Below are positions 1 through 9,058 of a DNA stretch of 64,000 bases, piece after piece. The stretch lies in contig NZ_NPKN01000008.1 of the NCBI RefSeq assembly GCF_008329435.1, forward strand, positions 1-64,000, in the 5' to 3' direction. Position 1 is the first letter of the stretch. Each line of letters begins with the position of its first letter. The translations under genes and the position numbers were made by a program. The notes under the pieces are model-generated. The model saw only the letters and a list, made by a program, of their open reading frames with translations. It was not told where the DNA came from and did not search any database. Origin of the DNA: Rhodanobacter sp. T12-5 (GTDB lineage: Bacteria; Pseudomonadota; Gammaproteobacteria; Xanthomonadales; Rhodanobacteraceae).

Positions 1-1
1 C

Positions 2-352
2 GCGCTGGCACGCGCGTGGGACAACGAATACGGCGGCATCGGCTACGGCTTCGCGCCAGACGGCAGCATCTGCGACGACGACAAATACTTCTGGGTGCAG
101 GCCGAATCGCTGGCCGCCGCCGCGCTGTTGCACGCGCGCACCGGGCTGGCCGTGTATGACGATTGGTACGGGAAGCTGTGGGCGTATGCGTGGGAACATT
201 TCGTCGATCACCGCCACGGCGCCTGGTACCGCATCCTCACCCGCGACAACCGCAAGTACAGCGACGAGAAAAGCCCGGCCGGCAAGTGCGACTACCACAC
301 CATGGGTGCCTGCCACGAGCTGCTGCGCCTGCAAAAAGCCACCACGTTGTAG
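2..352 (+). CDS. AGE-family sugar epimerase/isomerase, C-terminal part
   Basis: Partial gene whose 5' end lies before the window; frame 2 is open from base 2 to a TAG stop at 350-352. The visible ~116 residues (GYGFAPDGSICDDDKYFWVQ near the start, CDYHTMGACHELLR near the end) look like the C-terminal part of N-acylglucosamine 2-epimerase/D-mannose isomerase (AGE) proteins, (alpha/alpha)6-barrel cytoplasmic enzymes that interconvert aldoses and ketoses or epimerise amino sugars. A GH92 mannosidase gene follows on the same strand, so a role in mannose use is a reasonable inference. The stop codon lies inside a REP-like palindrome. Exact substrate cannot be told. Confidence 0.75.
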   Translation, partial: ALARAWDNEYGGIGYGFAPDGSICDDDKYFWVQAESLAAAALLHARTGLAVYDDWYGKLWAYAWEHFVDHRHGAWYRILTRDNRKYSDEKSPAGKCDYHTMGACHELLRLQKATTL

Positions 353-420
353 GAGCCCGCTGGCGGGCGATGCTTTTGGGTTGGCATCACGAAAAGCATC
401 GCCCGCAAGCGGGCTCCTAC
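349..420. repeat. REP-like palindrome 1
   Basis: Two long arms, GTAGGAGCCCGCTGGCGGGC and the reverse complement of GCCCGCAAGCGGGCTCCTAC, followed inward by GATGCTTTT and AAAAGCATC, enclose a short loop. This is the usual form of REP elements in Xanthomonadales and Pseudomonas. It sits between the epimerase and the GH92 gene and includes the epimerase stop codon. It may fold in the mRNA and protect the upstream 3' end. Related palindromes are at 11806-11875 and 19723-19793. Confidence 0.8.
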
Positions 421-431
421 CGGAGAATCAC

Positions 432-2804
432 ATGCGCCAACCTATTCGCCTCGCCACGCTGATCGCCGGCATGTTTTTCAGCGTTGCAGCGATCGCGCAA
501 TCGCCTGCTTCATCGGTCAACCCGCTGATCGGCAGCAGCAACGGCGGCAACACCTTTCCCGGCGCGATGCTGCCGTTCGGCATGCTGGCGTGGAGCCCGG
601 AAACCACCCGCGGCAAACACAACCGCACCGCCGCGCCGGGCGGCTATCTGCACAGCGCCACGCGTATCCGCGGTTTCAGCCTGACCCACCTGTCCGGCAC
701 CGGTTGCGCCGGGGCCAGCGGCGACGTGCCGTTCATGCCGGTCACCGCCGCGGTCACTACTTCGCCCTCCGCCGATGACGACGACAGCCGCTACGCCAGC
801 GACTTCAGCCACGCCGACGAGCACGCCGAAGCGGGCTACTACCAGGTGAAGCTGGCCAACGGCACCGACGTGCAATTGAGCGCAGCGATGCACAGCGGCA
901 TGGCCGGCTTCGCCTTCCCCGCCGGCAAGCCGGCCAACCTGCTGATCCGAACCTCCGATTCCGAAGTGGGCAGCAGCGCCGCCGACGTGCATGTCGATCG
1001 CGTCCATCACACCGTCACCGGCTCGGTCACCAGCGGAAACTTCTGCGGCTACCTGGCCAAGGCCGACCAGCGCAGCTACTACACGCTGTATTTCGTCGCC
1101 CGGTTCGATCAGCCATTCACCCGCAGCGGCAGTTGGCACGATGCCGACGTGCAGCCGGGCGGCAGCACGGCCGACGGCGGCACCAGTTATGCCGACAAGG
1201 GTTTCCCGCCGCTGGGCAAGGGTTCCGGCGCCTGGGTCGGTTTTGCCGATGGCAAGACCGTGCACGTGCGCGTGGGCATCTCCTACGTCAGCCTCGCCAA
1301 CGCGCGGGCGAACCTCAAGGCCGAGATCCCCGCCGGCACCACGCTGGCGCAAGTCCGCCAGCGCGCGCACGACCGCTGGGACAAGGCGCTAGGCGGCATC
1401 GCCATCGACGGCGGCAGCGCCGACCAGCGCAGCACGTTCTACACCGCGCTGTATCACGTGCTGATGCATCCGAACGTGTACAGCGACGTCGATGGCGAGT
1501 ACCGCGGCTTCGATCAGCAAACCCATCGCCTCGCGCCCGGCCAGCACGCGCAATACGCGAACTTCTCCGGCTGGGACATCTACCGTTCGCACCTGCAACT
1601 GGTCACCTGGCTGCAGCCGCAGACCGGCAGCGACATCGCGCAATCGCTGTACCACCAGGCGCAGCAGAACCGCGGCGAGTGGGATCGCTGGACGCACAAC
1701 TCCGGCGGCACCCACGTGATGAGCGGCGACCCGGCGGCGCCGGCGCTGGCCGACATCGTCGCGTTCGGCGGCCACGGCTTCGACCTGCGCGGCGCCTACG
1801 ATTCGCTGCGCACGGCGGCCACCGCGGTCACCGCCAACGACCTCAGCGACGACGGCTGCAACGTCGAATGCGTGGGCCAGCGGCCTTCGCTCGACCAGTG
1901 GCTGAAGCTGCACTACATCGCCAGCAAGTCGCACGCCTGGGGCGGTGCCGGCGAGACGCTGGAGGATGCCAGCGCCGACTTCGCGCTGTCCGAACTCGCG
2001 CGCCGCGTCGGCGACCATGCCGGCCAGCAGCGCTTCCTCGCCCGCGCCGGCTACTGGCGCAACCTGTTCAATCCGAACGCCACGCCGCACGGCGGCTACA
2101 TCCAGAACCGCAACGCCGACGGCAGCTGGCCGGCGTTCACGCCGGATACCGACGACGGTTTCGTCGAGGCCAGCGCGGCCGTCTACCTGTGGATGGTGCC
2201 GTTCGACGTGCACGGCCTGTTCGACACGCTGGGCGGGCGCGCCAAGGCCACCGCGCGGCTGGACGCGTTCTTCCACGACAAGGACGGCCACTGGGCGCTG
2301 ACCAAGGCCGGCCCGCTGCACGCCGAACTGGACAACGAACCGTCGGTGGCCACGCCGTGGCTGTACGACTACGCCGGCCAGCCGTGGAAGACCCAGAAGG
2401 CGGTGCGCATCGTGGTCGATACGATCTGGAAGAACGCGCCGGACGGCATCCCCGGCAACGACGACCTCGGCGAGATGTCGTCCTGGTACGTGTGGGCCGC
2501 GCTCGGCATGTACCCGGAAATCCCCGGCCGCGCCGAGCTGCTGCTGGGCAGCCCGCTGTTCCCGCATGCCGTGGTGCACGGCAGCGGCGGCGACGTGGTG
2601 ATCGACGCCCCCGGCGCATCCGCCGCGATGCCTTATGTCACTGCGCTGCGAGTCGACGGCAAGCCATACGATCGCCCGTGGCTGTCGCCGTCGCTGGTCG
2701 AACATGGCGGTCGCCTGCAGTTCGAGTTGGGCAACGCACCGAATACGCAGTGGGGCAGCGCCGTCGACAACGCACCGCCCTCGTTCCCGCCACCGCACGC
2801 CTGA
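432..2804 (+). CDS. Secreted GH92-family alpha-mannosidase
   Basis: 790 aa. The start is ATG 432 because it opens a clear signal peptide (MRQPIRLATLIAGMFFSVAAIAQ) and is preceded by GGAGAA at 422-427; the frame is open further upstream but that stretch looks non-coding. GH92 enzymes are calcium-dependent exo-alpha-mannosidases that trim alpha-1,2/1,3 mannose from glycans in the periplasm or outside the cell. Family marks: NPLIGSSNGGNTFPGAMLPFG near the mature N-terminus, GTHVMSGDPAAPALADIVAFGG in the middle, GNDDLGEMSSWYVWAALGMYP near residue 675, then GSPLFPHAVV. Length fits the family. It precedes the M1 peptidase by 21 nt, suggesting co-transcription and joint degradation of glycoprotein. 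Confidence 0.9.
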   Translation: MRQPIRLATLIAGMFFSVAAIAQSPASSVNPLIGSSNGGNTFPGAMLPFGMLAWSPETTRGKHNRTAAPGGYLHSATRIRGFSLTHLSGTGCAGASGDVPFMPVTAAVTTSPSADDDDSRYASDFSHADEHAEAGYYQVKLANGTDVQLSAAMHSGMAGFAFPAGKPANLLIRTSDSEVGSSAADVHVDRVHHTVTGSVTSGNFCGYLAKADQRSYYTLYFVARFDQPFTRSGSWHDADVQPGGSTADGGTSYADKGFPPLGKGSGAWVGFADGKTVHVRVGISYVSLANARANLKAEIPAGTTLAQVRQRAHDRWDKALGGIAIDGGSADQRSTFYTALYHVLMHPNVYSDVDGEYRGFDQQTHRLAPGQHAQYANFSGWDIYRSHLQLVTWLQPQTGSDIAQSLYHQAQQNRGEWDRWTHNSGGTHVMSGDPAAPALADIVAFGGHGFDLRGAYDSLRTAATAVTANDLSDDGCNVECVGQRPSLDQWLKLHYIASKSHAWGGAGETLEDASADFALSELARRVGDHAGQQRFLARAGYWRNLFNPNATPHGGYIQNRNADGSWPAFTPDTDDGFVEASAAVYLWMVPFDVHGLFDTLGGRAKATARLDAFFHDKDGHWALTKAGPLHAELDNEPSVATPWLYDYAGQPWKTQKAVRIVVDTIWKNAPDGIPGNDDLGEMSSWYVWAALGMYPEIPGRAELLLGSPLFPHAVVHGSGGDVVIDAPGASAAMPYVTALRVDGKPYDRPWLSPSLVEHGGRLQFELGNAPNTQWGSAVDNAPPSFPPPHA

Positions 2805-2825
2805 TCCCATCCCCGGAACCCACAC

Positions 2826-4796
2826 ATGAGAAACCTCGCCCTGTCCGGCCTGGCCTGCCTGTCGTTGCTGGCCACGGCCAGTGTGTTCGCCGCCAGCGAG
2901 CCGGCCTCGCGTTTCGACCCGCAACAGACCTTTGCGCCGTTCGTCTACCCGCAGCCGGCGAACGCCTACCGCTCGGCCAGCGGCAAACCCGGCCCGCTGT
3001 TCTGGCAGAACCGTGCGGACTACAGGATCACCGCCACGCTCGACCCGGCCAGCCGCAAGCTCAGCGGCAGCGAAGTGATCACCTACACCAACCACAGCCC
3101 CGACGTACTCGACGTGTTGTGGCTGCAGGTGGAGCAAAACCGTTACCTGAAAGACGCGCGCGGCGCATTCACCAGCAAGTTCCCCACGGAATTCACCAGC
3201 GGCGAAAGCATCGACGCGATCCAGGTCGAGGACGCCGCCGGCGAACTGCAGGATGCGCGCTGGGTGATCTCCGACACGCGCATGCAGGTCATTCTGCCCA
3301 CCTCGCTGAAGGCCAACGGCGGCCAACTGCGCCTGCATATCCGCTGGCACTACACCGTGCCCGGCGAGTTCGGCGGCCGCACCGACGTGAACGCCAGCAA
3401 GAACGGCGAGATCTTCGAGATGGCGCAGTGGTACCCGCGCATGGCCGTCTATGACGACCTGCGCGGCTGGGACACCGCACCGTATCTCAACAGCGAGTTC
3501 TATCTCGAATACGGCGATTTCGATTACGCGGTCACCGTGCCGTGGGACATGATCGTCACCGGTTCCGGCGAGCTGCTGAACCCGCAGGACGTGCTGACCA
3601 AGACCGAGCAGCAGCGACTGGAACAGGCACGGCACAGCGACAAGACCGTGATGATCCGCACCGCAGCGGAGGTCACCCAGCCATCCAGCCGTCCAAAACA
3701 CAGCGGCACGCTGACCTGGCACTTCCGCATGCACAACACCCGCGACGTCGCTTTCGGCGCGTCGAAGGCCTACGTGTGGGACGCCGCGCGCATGAACCTG
3801 CCCGACGGCAAGACCGCGCTGGCGATGTCGCTGTATCCGGTCGAGAGCGCCGGTGATGCCGCCTGGGGCCGCGCCACCGAATACCTGAAGGCTTCCACCG
3901 AATACTTCTCGAAGCAGTGGTTCGCCTATCCCTGGCCGGTGGCGATCAACGAGGCCGGCACCGCCGGCGGCATGGAATACCCCGGTATCACTTTCGACTC
4001 AAAACACGCCAAGGGCGGCGACCTGCAGGGATTGATCGCGCACGAGATCGGCCACAGCTGGTTCCCGATGATCGTGGGCAGCAACGAACGCCGCGACGCC
4101 TGGATGGACGAGGGCTTCAACACCTTCATCGACGTCTACGAATCCGACGCCTTCAACCACGGCGAATACGCACCCAAGCGCGACAGCGAATACGCACCCG
4201 GCCACGGCAACCCCGCCGACGAAATGGCCAAGGTGATGCAGGACAAGGACGCCCCGCCGCTGCTGATCGGCGCCGACATGGTGCCGGAGAAGTACCGCCA
4301 CCCGATCAGCTACTTCAAGGGCGCGTTCGGGCTGGTGCTGCTGCGCGAGCAGATCATCGGCCCCGAGCGCTTCGACCCCGCGTTCCGCAAATACATCGCC
4401 ACCTGGGCCTACAAGCATCCCAGCCCGTCCGACTTCTTCCGCTTCATGGAAAGCGAAACCGGCGAGGATCTTGGCTGGTTCTGGCGCGGCTGGTACCAGC
4501 ACGACTGGACCCTCGACCTGGCCGTGCAGCAAGCCGTCTACCCCCACGGCGACTACCGCAAAGGCCTCGACGTCACCGTCGCCAACCTCGACCAGTTGGT
4601 CCTGCCCGCCACCCTCGAAGTGACCTACGACGACGGCGGCAAGCAGGACGTGCGCCTACCTTGGGAAACCTGGCAGCAGCACCGCAGCTACGTCGTGCAC
4701 GTGGACGGCGCGCGCGAGGTGAAGTCCGTCAGCATCGATCCGGCGCATGCATTGCCGGACATCGATCGCAGCAACAACTCGGTGCGGGTGAAGTAA
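2826..4796 (+). CDS. Secreted M1-family zinc aminopeptidase-like protein
   Basis: 656 aa with a signal peptide ([22 protein letters not shown]). The M1 zinc site is intact: HEIGH at residues 406-410 and, 18 residues on, the third ligand Glu429 in DEGFNTF. An N-terminal beta-rich domain (about 45-300) comes first. The usual GAMEN exopeptidase motif reads GGMEYPG here, as in many bacterial periplasmic M1 homologues. It probably trims peptides in the periplasm. It lies 21 nt after the GH92 gene; a hairpin at 4884-4907 may end the transcript. Substrate is unknown. Confidence 0.9.
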   Translation: MRNLALSGLACLSLLATASVFAASEPASRFDPQQTFAPFVYPQPANAYRSASGKPGPLFWQNRADYRITATLDPASRKLSGSEVITYTNHSPDVLDVLWLQVEQNRYLKDARGAFTSKFPTEFTSGESIDAIQVEDAAGELQDARWVISDTRMQVILPTSLKANGGQLRLHIRWHYTVPGEFGGRTDVNASKNGEIFEMAQWYPRMAVYDDLRGWDTAPYLNSEFYLEYGDFDYAVTVPWDMIVTGSGELLNPQDVLTKTEQQRLEQARHSDKTVMIRTAAEVTQPSSRPKHSGTLTWHFRMHNTRDVAFGASKAYVWDAARMNLPDGKTALAMSLYPVESAGDAAWGRATEYLKASTEYFSKQWFAYPWPVAINEAGTAGGMEYPGITFDSKHAKGGDLQGLIAHEIGHSWFPMIVGSNERRDAWMDEGFNTFIDVYESDAFNHGEYAPKRDSEYAPGHGNPADEMAKVMQDKDAPPLLIGADMVPEKYRHPISYFKGAFGLVLLREQIIGPERFDPAFRKYIATWAYKHPSPSDFFRFMESETGEDLGWFWRGWYQHDWTLDLAVQQAVYPHGDYRKGLDVTVANLDQLVLPATLEVTYDDGGKQDVRLPWETWQQHRSYVVHVDGAREVKSVSIDPAHALPDIDRSNNSVRVK

Positions 4797-4883
4797 GTCG
4801 CTGTGAATGACCGTGACAAGCTCGTCATTCCGGCGAAGCAAAAAGGTTCATCGCACCTTCCCGCTGAACGGCAATAAGCCGAA

Positions 4884-4907
4884 GAAGGCCCCGCGGTGCG
4901 GGCCTTC
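4884..4907 (+). terminator. Hairpin downstream of M1 peptidase gene
   Basis: GAAGGCCCCGC, a 3-nt loop GGT, then GCGGGCCTTC, with GTTGT following: a strong GC stem with one bulged base and a weak T stretch. It could end the GH92-M1 transcript. It overlaps the edge of the transposase remnant, so it could also be part of the old insertion. Confidence 0.4.
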
Positions 4908-5020
4908 GTTGTCGGGTCGGCGAGCGCCCGGGTCACATCGGCCACGTTGGCCGCAGTCGTCACCATGCCGTGCACCAGGCCGGTGGCCTGGTCGACGCCG
5001 ATGTGCGCTTTCGTGCCGAA
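4895..5020 (-). pseudogene. IS5-family transposase remnant
   Basis: On the minus strand, bases from about 5014 down to 4895 encode KAHIGVDQATGLVHGMVTTA followed by ANVADVTRALADPTTKAR. This matches the conserved core of IS5-type DDE transposases (KAHIGVDA.SGLVH..V.TAANVAD). Nothing of the DDE catalytic set, the N-terminus or paired terminal repeats is present, and the frame runs into unrelated sequence on both sides. It is a decayed fragment, not a functional element. Confidence 0.7.
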
Positions 5021-5108
5021 GGCACGAGTCGATAACCCCCGAAACACTCATGTACAGGATCTTCATCGGATGACCCACATAGTTGAGGGCCCTCGATTCG
5101 GAGTTTCC

Positions 5109-5585
5109 ATGATGGATGCGATATCCCTTCTCAAAGATGACCACGACGCCGTGGAAGCCTTGCTTACCGAACTGGCGGAGAGCACCTCGCGCGCGGTCAA
5201 AAAACGCGCCGAACTCCTGGAAAAGATTCGCGTGGAGCTGAAGGCCCATGCCATGATCGAAGAGGAGATTTTCTACCCTGCGTTCAAGGCAAAGGGTGAC
5301 AGGGCAGATGACGACAAGATGTACTTCGAGGCTCTGGAAGAACATCGCGCTGCCGGCGATCTGGTACTCCCTGATCTGCTGAACACGCCGGTGGATAGTG
5401 AAAAATTCTCTGGGCGTGCCAAGGTACTCAAGGAACTGGTCAAACATCACGCCGATGAGGAAGAAAAGGAGATGTTCCCGCGTTCGAAGAAGCTGCTGAG
5501 CAAGGACGAACTGGCAGCCCTGGGCACCAGGATGGCGGCACGCAAGACCGAATTGGTGAAACAACTCAAATCCGGCGTGGCATGA
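5109..5585 (+). CDS. Hemerythrin HHE-domain protein
   Basis: 158 aa, four-helix HHE cation-binding fold. Start ATG 5109 (a second ATG follows at 5112) with GGAG at 5100-5103, 5 nt upstream. Likely di-iron ligands are His in LLKDDHDAVE, HxxxE in KAHAMIEEE, His in ALEEHRAAG and HxxxE in KHHADEEEKEMFP. Such proteins bind O2 or NO or buffer iron under oxidative or nitrosative stress; the actual role here cannot be told. Transcribed alone, between the IS5 remnant and a convergent lipocalin-like gene. Confidence 0.85.
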   Translation: MMDAISLLKDDHDAVEALLTELAESTSRAVKKRAELLEKIRVELKAHAMIEEEIFYPAFKAKGDRADDDKMYFEALEEHRAAGDLVLPDLLNTPVDSEKFSGRAKVLKELVKHHADEEEKEMFPRSKKLLSKDELAALGTRMAARKTELVKQLKSGVA

Positions 5586-5604
5586 CGCAATCTTGCAACA
5601 GATC

Positions 5605-5640
5605 CAAAAAAGAAAAGAAGCCAGCCAAGTAGCTGGCTCC
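5605..5640 (-). terminator. Rho-independent terminator of lipocalin-like gene
   Basis: On the minus strand AGCCAGC-loop-GCTGGCT (5638-5619) is followed by a T-rich tract TTCTTTTCTTTTTT (5618-5605). It lies 155 nt past the stop of the minus-strand gene at 5796-6308. The stem and its flanks resemble the hairpin at 7625-7652 behind ssb. Confidence 0.7.
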
Positions 5641-5795
5641 CCTTGTAATCGCAGCGTTTATGCGAGCGGCGGAATTTGGAACGGCTCTTGGCTGGAGCAT
5701 GTGCCATCACCGTACATCGAACGATTCTGAAACGCGGATATCCGTATCAGCGATGTCCACGGGGGAGCTCGAAGACGGATGTCTACACGCCTCAA

Positions 5796-6308
5796 TCAAT
5801 GCGAAACCCTCTTCCACCCCGTCAACGGGATATCGCCATTCGGTCGCGGCGGCACCTTGTAGCTCAGCATGTCACCGCTCAGTTCATAACTGCGCACCTG
5901 GGTGGCTCCCTCCCAATTCGGATACGTCGCTCCCTCGATATGGAAGGTGAGCGTGCCCTTCGCGGGGTCGATATCGACGGTGCCGAAATGAGCGCTGGCT
6001 CCCAGTGCGGCAGCCCGGAATTCGTTCGGCGTCCCTGCGTGCTTGTCGTTGGCGGCGAACCTGGGACGAGAGCTGTCCAGGACAAACAGCGAATAGTGCC
6101 CGGCATGATCAATTTGCAGCGTGCCCTTGGGGGCATCGCCGTAGTCATGCGTGCGCGTCCCATCCGGATGTTCGACGTCGGCAAAGGCAAGCGTCCAGGT
6201 GCCTTCGATGGCAGCTACTGTTTTCATGTTATCCGGCTCCGAGGCGGTGACTGCGTGGATCGGGAGAAGGGTCAGGAGGGCGAATAGAAACGTCTTTGCT
6301 GATTTCAT
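5796..6308 (-). CDS. Lipocalin-like domain protein, secreted
   Basis: 170 aa. Start ATG 6308 is chosen because it opens a signal peptide (MKSAKTFLFALLTLLPIHAVTA); the frame is open far upstream but that part is not protein-like. The mature part begins with IEGTWTLAFADVEHPDGTRT and continues with YGDAPKGTLQIDHAGHYSLF, the pattern of the lipocalin-like family (Pfam Lipocalin_5, PF13924), small beta-barrels of unknown ligand. Divergent from the LysR regulator with a 322-bp spacer, so it may be that regulator's target (inference from position only). A terminator follows at 5605-5640. Confidence 0.75.
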   Translation of the reverse strand: MKSAKTFLFALLTLLPIHAVTASEPDNMKTVAAIEGTWTLAFADVEHPDGTRTHDYGDAPKGTLQIDHAGHYSLFVLDSSRPRFAANDKHAGTPNEFRAAALGASAHFGTVDIDPAKGTLTFHIEGATYPNWEGATQVRSYELSGDMLSYKVPPRPNGDIPLTGWKRVSH

Positions 6309-6583
6309 GACTGGGTACCTGCAGGTTGTGCCGAATCGGCTGTGTCGTTGACTGATGCATTCGTTCTTTCGATGTTCTGCCGTGCCTTCCCTGCGGACGG
6401 ATCGGCCCAACGCAGCGTGCGGCGCGAATCGACGAGATGGCCGTGCAGCCTCAGCAGACCGCGCCAGAGCGAGCGCATGCGCAAGTACCTGTTCAGATGA
6501 TGGCTGGAAGACGAACCACGAAAGATTTGCCGCTTCGATCGACGATGTGCGGCGCAGTGTGTGCGCTATCATCCATTTAGAAA

Positions 6584-6597
6584 ACGTATAAATACGT
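6584..6597. promoter_or_regulatory. Palindrome in LysR-lipocalin spacer, candidate operator
   Basis: ACGTAT-AA-ATACGT is a perfect inverted repeat 34 nt before the LysR start, and AATACGTATT (6591-6600) is a second overlapping one. It lies in an AT-rich patch within the 322-bp divergent spacer (6309-6630). LysR regulators usually bind T-N11-A dyads near their own promoter. The rest of the spacer shows no gene. Binding is inferred. Confidence 0.4.
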
Positions 6598-6630
6598 ATT
6601 TCAGCCATTTGAAAATGACATGTATCAGCC

Positions 6631-7488
6631 ATGAAATCGCTCGATCTGGATGCCGTCAAAGCCTTTGTCCTGACCGCCGAGCTGCAGAGCTTCACCCGCG
6701 CCGCAGACGCGCTGGACAGCACGCAATCGGCGATCAGCCTGAAATTGCGCCGACTGGAAGACCAGTTGGGCCGACGGCTGCTGGAGCGGACGCCGCGCCA
6801 GGTGCGGCTGTCCGCCGAGGGGGCCGCTTTCATGGAGGCGGCGCGCGAGCTGGTCGGGGCGCATGAGCGCGCCATCGCCTCGTTTGAGGTGAAGCAGCGC
6901 CGACTGGTTATCGGCATCAGCCACCAATTGGTGGGCAGCGAGTTGCCCGGCTTGTTGCGTCGGATGAACGAGCACGATCCGAATCTGCTGATCGAGCTGC
7001 GCGTAGCCGGCTCGAACGAAGTGCTCAAGGCCTACGACGATGGCGTGCTGGATGCTGCCCTGGTATTGCAGCCGGAAGATCGTCGCCGCACCGGTGAAGT
7101 GCTGTTCGCCGAATCGTTCGCCTGGATCGCTGCCGCACACTGGCAGCCGCGTGCAGGTCAGCCGTTGCCGCTGTCGACCCAGGGGGAAACATGCAGCATC
7201 CGTGCGGCAGCGGTCCGTGCGCTTGATCGCGCCGGCATCGCCTGGACGGAGGTGTTCATCGGCAGGGGCGCTGCCGTGGTGGGGGCCGCAGCGACGATTG
7301 GCTTGGCCGTCGCCGTGCTGCCGAAGCGTGCTGCACCGTCCGGCACCATCGATATTGGCCACGCGCTTTCATTGCCTGCGCTACCCACGCACGAGGTATT
7401 GCTGTATTCGGCGCTGCATGACCGTCGATCGCGCAATGCGCTGCATACGCTGGCGACGGCATTCAAGAATCTGTCCAAGACTGCCTGA
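6631..7488 (+). CDS. LysR-family transcriptional regulator
   Basis: 285 aa. The N-terminal winged helix-turn-helix covers residues 1-65 (LDAVKAFVLTAELQSFTRAA, then STQSAISLKLRRLEDQLGRR), followed by a periplasmic-binding-protein-like effector domain starting near LVIGISHQLVGSELPGLLRR. The C-terminal domain is slightly short for the family. Divergent from the lipocalin-like gene, with a candidate palindromic operator at 6584-6597. Effector and regulon are unknown. Confidence 0.9.
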   Translation: MKSLDLDAVKAFVLTAELQSFTRAADALDSTQSAISLKLRRLEDQLGRRLLERTPRQVRLSAEGAAFMEAARELVGAHERAIASFEVKQRRLVIGISHQLVGSELPGLLRRMNEHDPNLLIELRVAGSNEVLKAYDDGVLDAALVLQPEDRRRTGEVLFAESFAWIAAAHWQPRAGQPLPLSTQGETCSIRAAAVRALDRAGIAWTEVFIGRGAAVVGAAATIGLAVAVLPKRAAPSGTIDIGHALSLPALPTHEVLLYSALHDRRSRNALHTLATAFKNLSKTA

Positions 7489-7624
7489 TCGAAAGACTGA
7501 TCCATCAACGACAGGACACAGTGTGACTCTGCGTTTTGCAAAGATGCATGCCCACGGCGACGACTTCGTCAACGTCGACAGGCGAGGCAAGATCGGTCGA
7601 CCAGATGCCACGAGTCCAAAACGG

Positions 7625-7652
7625 AGGGAGCCAGCTGAACAGCTGGCTCCCT
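7625..7652 (-). terminator. Hairpin downstream of ssb
   Basis: AGGGAGCCAGCT-GAAC-AGCTGGCTCCCT is a perfect 12-bp stem with a 4-nt loop. On the minus strand it is followed by CCGTTTTGG, so it can end the ssb transcript; on the plus strand it may also stop LysR read-through. It shares stem and flank sequence with 5605-5640. Confidence 0.6.
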
Positions 7653-7685
7653 GTGTCATTGCAACGTTCTACCTCGCGGTAGGCG

Positions 7686-8195
7686 TCAGAACGGAATCTC
7701 GTCATCCGCGAAACCGCTGTCGGCCGGTGCCGGCGATTGCCGCGACTGACCACCGTGATCGTCGTTGCCGCGCGACTGGTTGCCGTAGTTGCCGCCGCCC
7801 TGGCGCTGGCCGCCGCTGCTCTGCGGGCGCTCGCGCTGGCCGCCGCCACCGCCGCCTTCGTTGCTGCCCAGCATCTGCATTTCGCTGGCGATGATGTCGG
7901 TGAAGTACTTTTCCACGCCGTCCTTGCCGGTGAACTTGTCGGTGCGGATCGAGCCTTCGATGTAGACCTGACGACCTTTCTTCAGGTATTCGGCGGCGAT
8001 TTCGCCGAGGCGGCCGAAGATCTTGATCCGGTGCCACTCGGTGCGTTCCTGCTTCTCGCCGGACTGCTTGTCGGTCCAGGATTCGGAGGTGGCCAGGCTG
8101 AAGCTGCAGATGCTGACGCCGCTGCCGGTGCTGCGCAGTTCCGGGTCCGAGCCCAGGTTGCCGACCAGGATGACTTTGTTGATGCCACGTGCCAT
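7686..8195 (-). CDS. ssb: Single-stranded DNA-binding protein
   Basis: 169 aa. OB-fold over residues 1-110 (MARGINKVILVGNLGSDPEL at the start), then a Gly/Gln/Arg-rich disordered linker and the acidic tip DDEIPF that recruits replication and repair partners. Start ATG 8195 with GAGGACAC upstream; the frame is open further but only this start fits the family. SSB coats single-stranded DNA in replication, recombination and repair. The 5' leader holds a 10-bp inverted repeat (8216-8248). A terminator hairpin lies at 7625-7652. Confidence 0.97.
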   Translation of the reverse strand: MARGINKVILVGNLGSDPELRSTGSGVSICSFSLATSESWTDKQSGEKQERTEWHRIKIFGRLGEIAAEYLKKGRQVYIEGSIRTDKFTGKDGVEKYFTDIIASEMQMLGSNEGGGGGGQRERPQSSGGQRQGGGNYGNQSRGNDDHGGQSRQSPAPADSGFADDEIPF

Positions 8196-8215
8196 GGGAG
8201 TGTCCTCATGTTGAG

Positions 8216-8248
8216 CCGGCCGCAAATTCTTCGATGGGTTGCGGCCGG
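8216..8248 (-). promoter_or_regulatory. Hairpin in ssb leader
   Basis: CCGGCCGCAA and TTGCGGCCGG form a perfect 10-bp stem with a 13-nt loop, ending about 20 nt before the ssb start codon on the minus strand. It has no T-run on the minus strand, so it is more likely a leader structure than a terminator for kdpE. Function unknown. Confidence 0.35.
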
Positions 8249-8365
8249 AGTGATGAAACTGGCTGGCTATCATAACCGCGGGCGTGGCGGCGTCCAGACG
8301 GCGGAAACCTGAACGGGCGTCGGCTCCGGCCGCGCCGGGCTGTGCGCCGCCGGCCGCCGCGCCAC

Positions 8366-9058
8366 TCAATCCGCCAGGAAGCGGTAACCCACGCCGGGCT
8401 CGGTCTTCAGCCAGCGTGGGTCGGCCGGGTCGTCGCCCAGCTTCTGCCGAAGTTTGCCCAGCACGATGCGCAGATATTGGCTGTCGCCGGTGTGGCTCGG
8501 CCCCCATATCTCGCGCAGCAACTGCTGCTGGGTGACCACCCGGCCGGCATGGCGAAAGAGCAGCTCCAGCACCGCGTATTCCTTGCGGGTCAACGCCAGC
8601 AGCGCGCCGTCCAGGCTCACCTCACGGCGGGCCAGGTCGATGCCCAGGCGGCCGTCGTCATAACGTGGCGACACGTCCGGCCCACCCGGCCGGTTGCGCA
8701 GCAGCGCGCGCAGGCGCGCCATCAGCTCCTGGATGCCGAATGGCTTGGTCATGTAGTCGTTGGCACCCTGGTCGAGCGCGCGCACTTTCTCGCGCTCGGC
8801 GTCGCGCACGGACAGCATCAGCACCGGCAGCTGGCTCCACTGGCGCAGCTCGGCCAGCACGGCATGGCCTTCCATGTCGGGCAGGCCGATATCGAGGATG
8901 ACCAGGTCCGGTGACTGCGTGACCGCCAGCGCCAGCCCCTCGGCCGCGGTGGCCGCCAGCAACACCTCGTAGCCCTCGGCTCGCAGGCCGATATCGAGGA
9001 AACGGCGTATCTGCGCTTCGTCGTCGATCACCAGGATGCGTGGAGCGGCTGAGGTCAT
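8366..9058 (-). CDS. kdpE: KdpE response regulator
   Basis: 230 aa OmpR/PhoB-type regulator. Receiver domain at 1-120 with acidic residues Asp12-Asp13, phospho-acceptor Asp56 (DLVILD) and the conserved lysine in YMTKPFG; winged-helix DNA-binding domain at about 130-230. KdpE is phosphorylated by KdpD and turns on the kdp operon under potassium limitation. Its ATG overlaps the kdpD stop by 4 nt (ATGA), so the two are coupled. Last gene of the kdp operon, with 170 nt to ssb. Confidence 0.95.
   Translation of the reverse strand: MTSAAPRILVIDDEAQIRRFLDIGLRAEGYEVLLAATAAEGLALAVTQSPDLVILDIGLPDMEGHAVLAELRQWSQLPVLMLSVRDAEREKVRALDQGANDYMTKPFGIQELMARLRALLRNRPGGPDVSPRYDDGRLGIDLARREVSLDGALLALTRKEYAVLELLFRHAGRVVTQQQLLREIWGPSHTGDSQYLRIVLGKLRQKLGDDPADPRWLKTEPGVGYRFLAD

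Noticed and set aside
1133..3734. Very long open frames on both strands across the GH92 and M1 genes
   Set aside because: Arg/Ala-rich or His/Val/Gly-rich translations with no domains; they are GC-driven shadows of the real frames.
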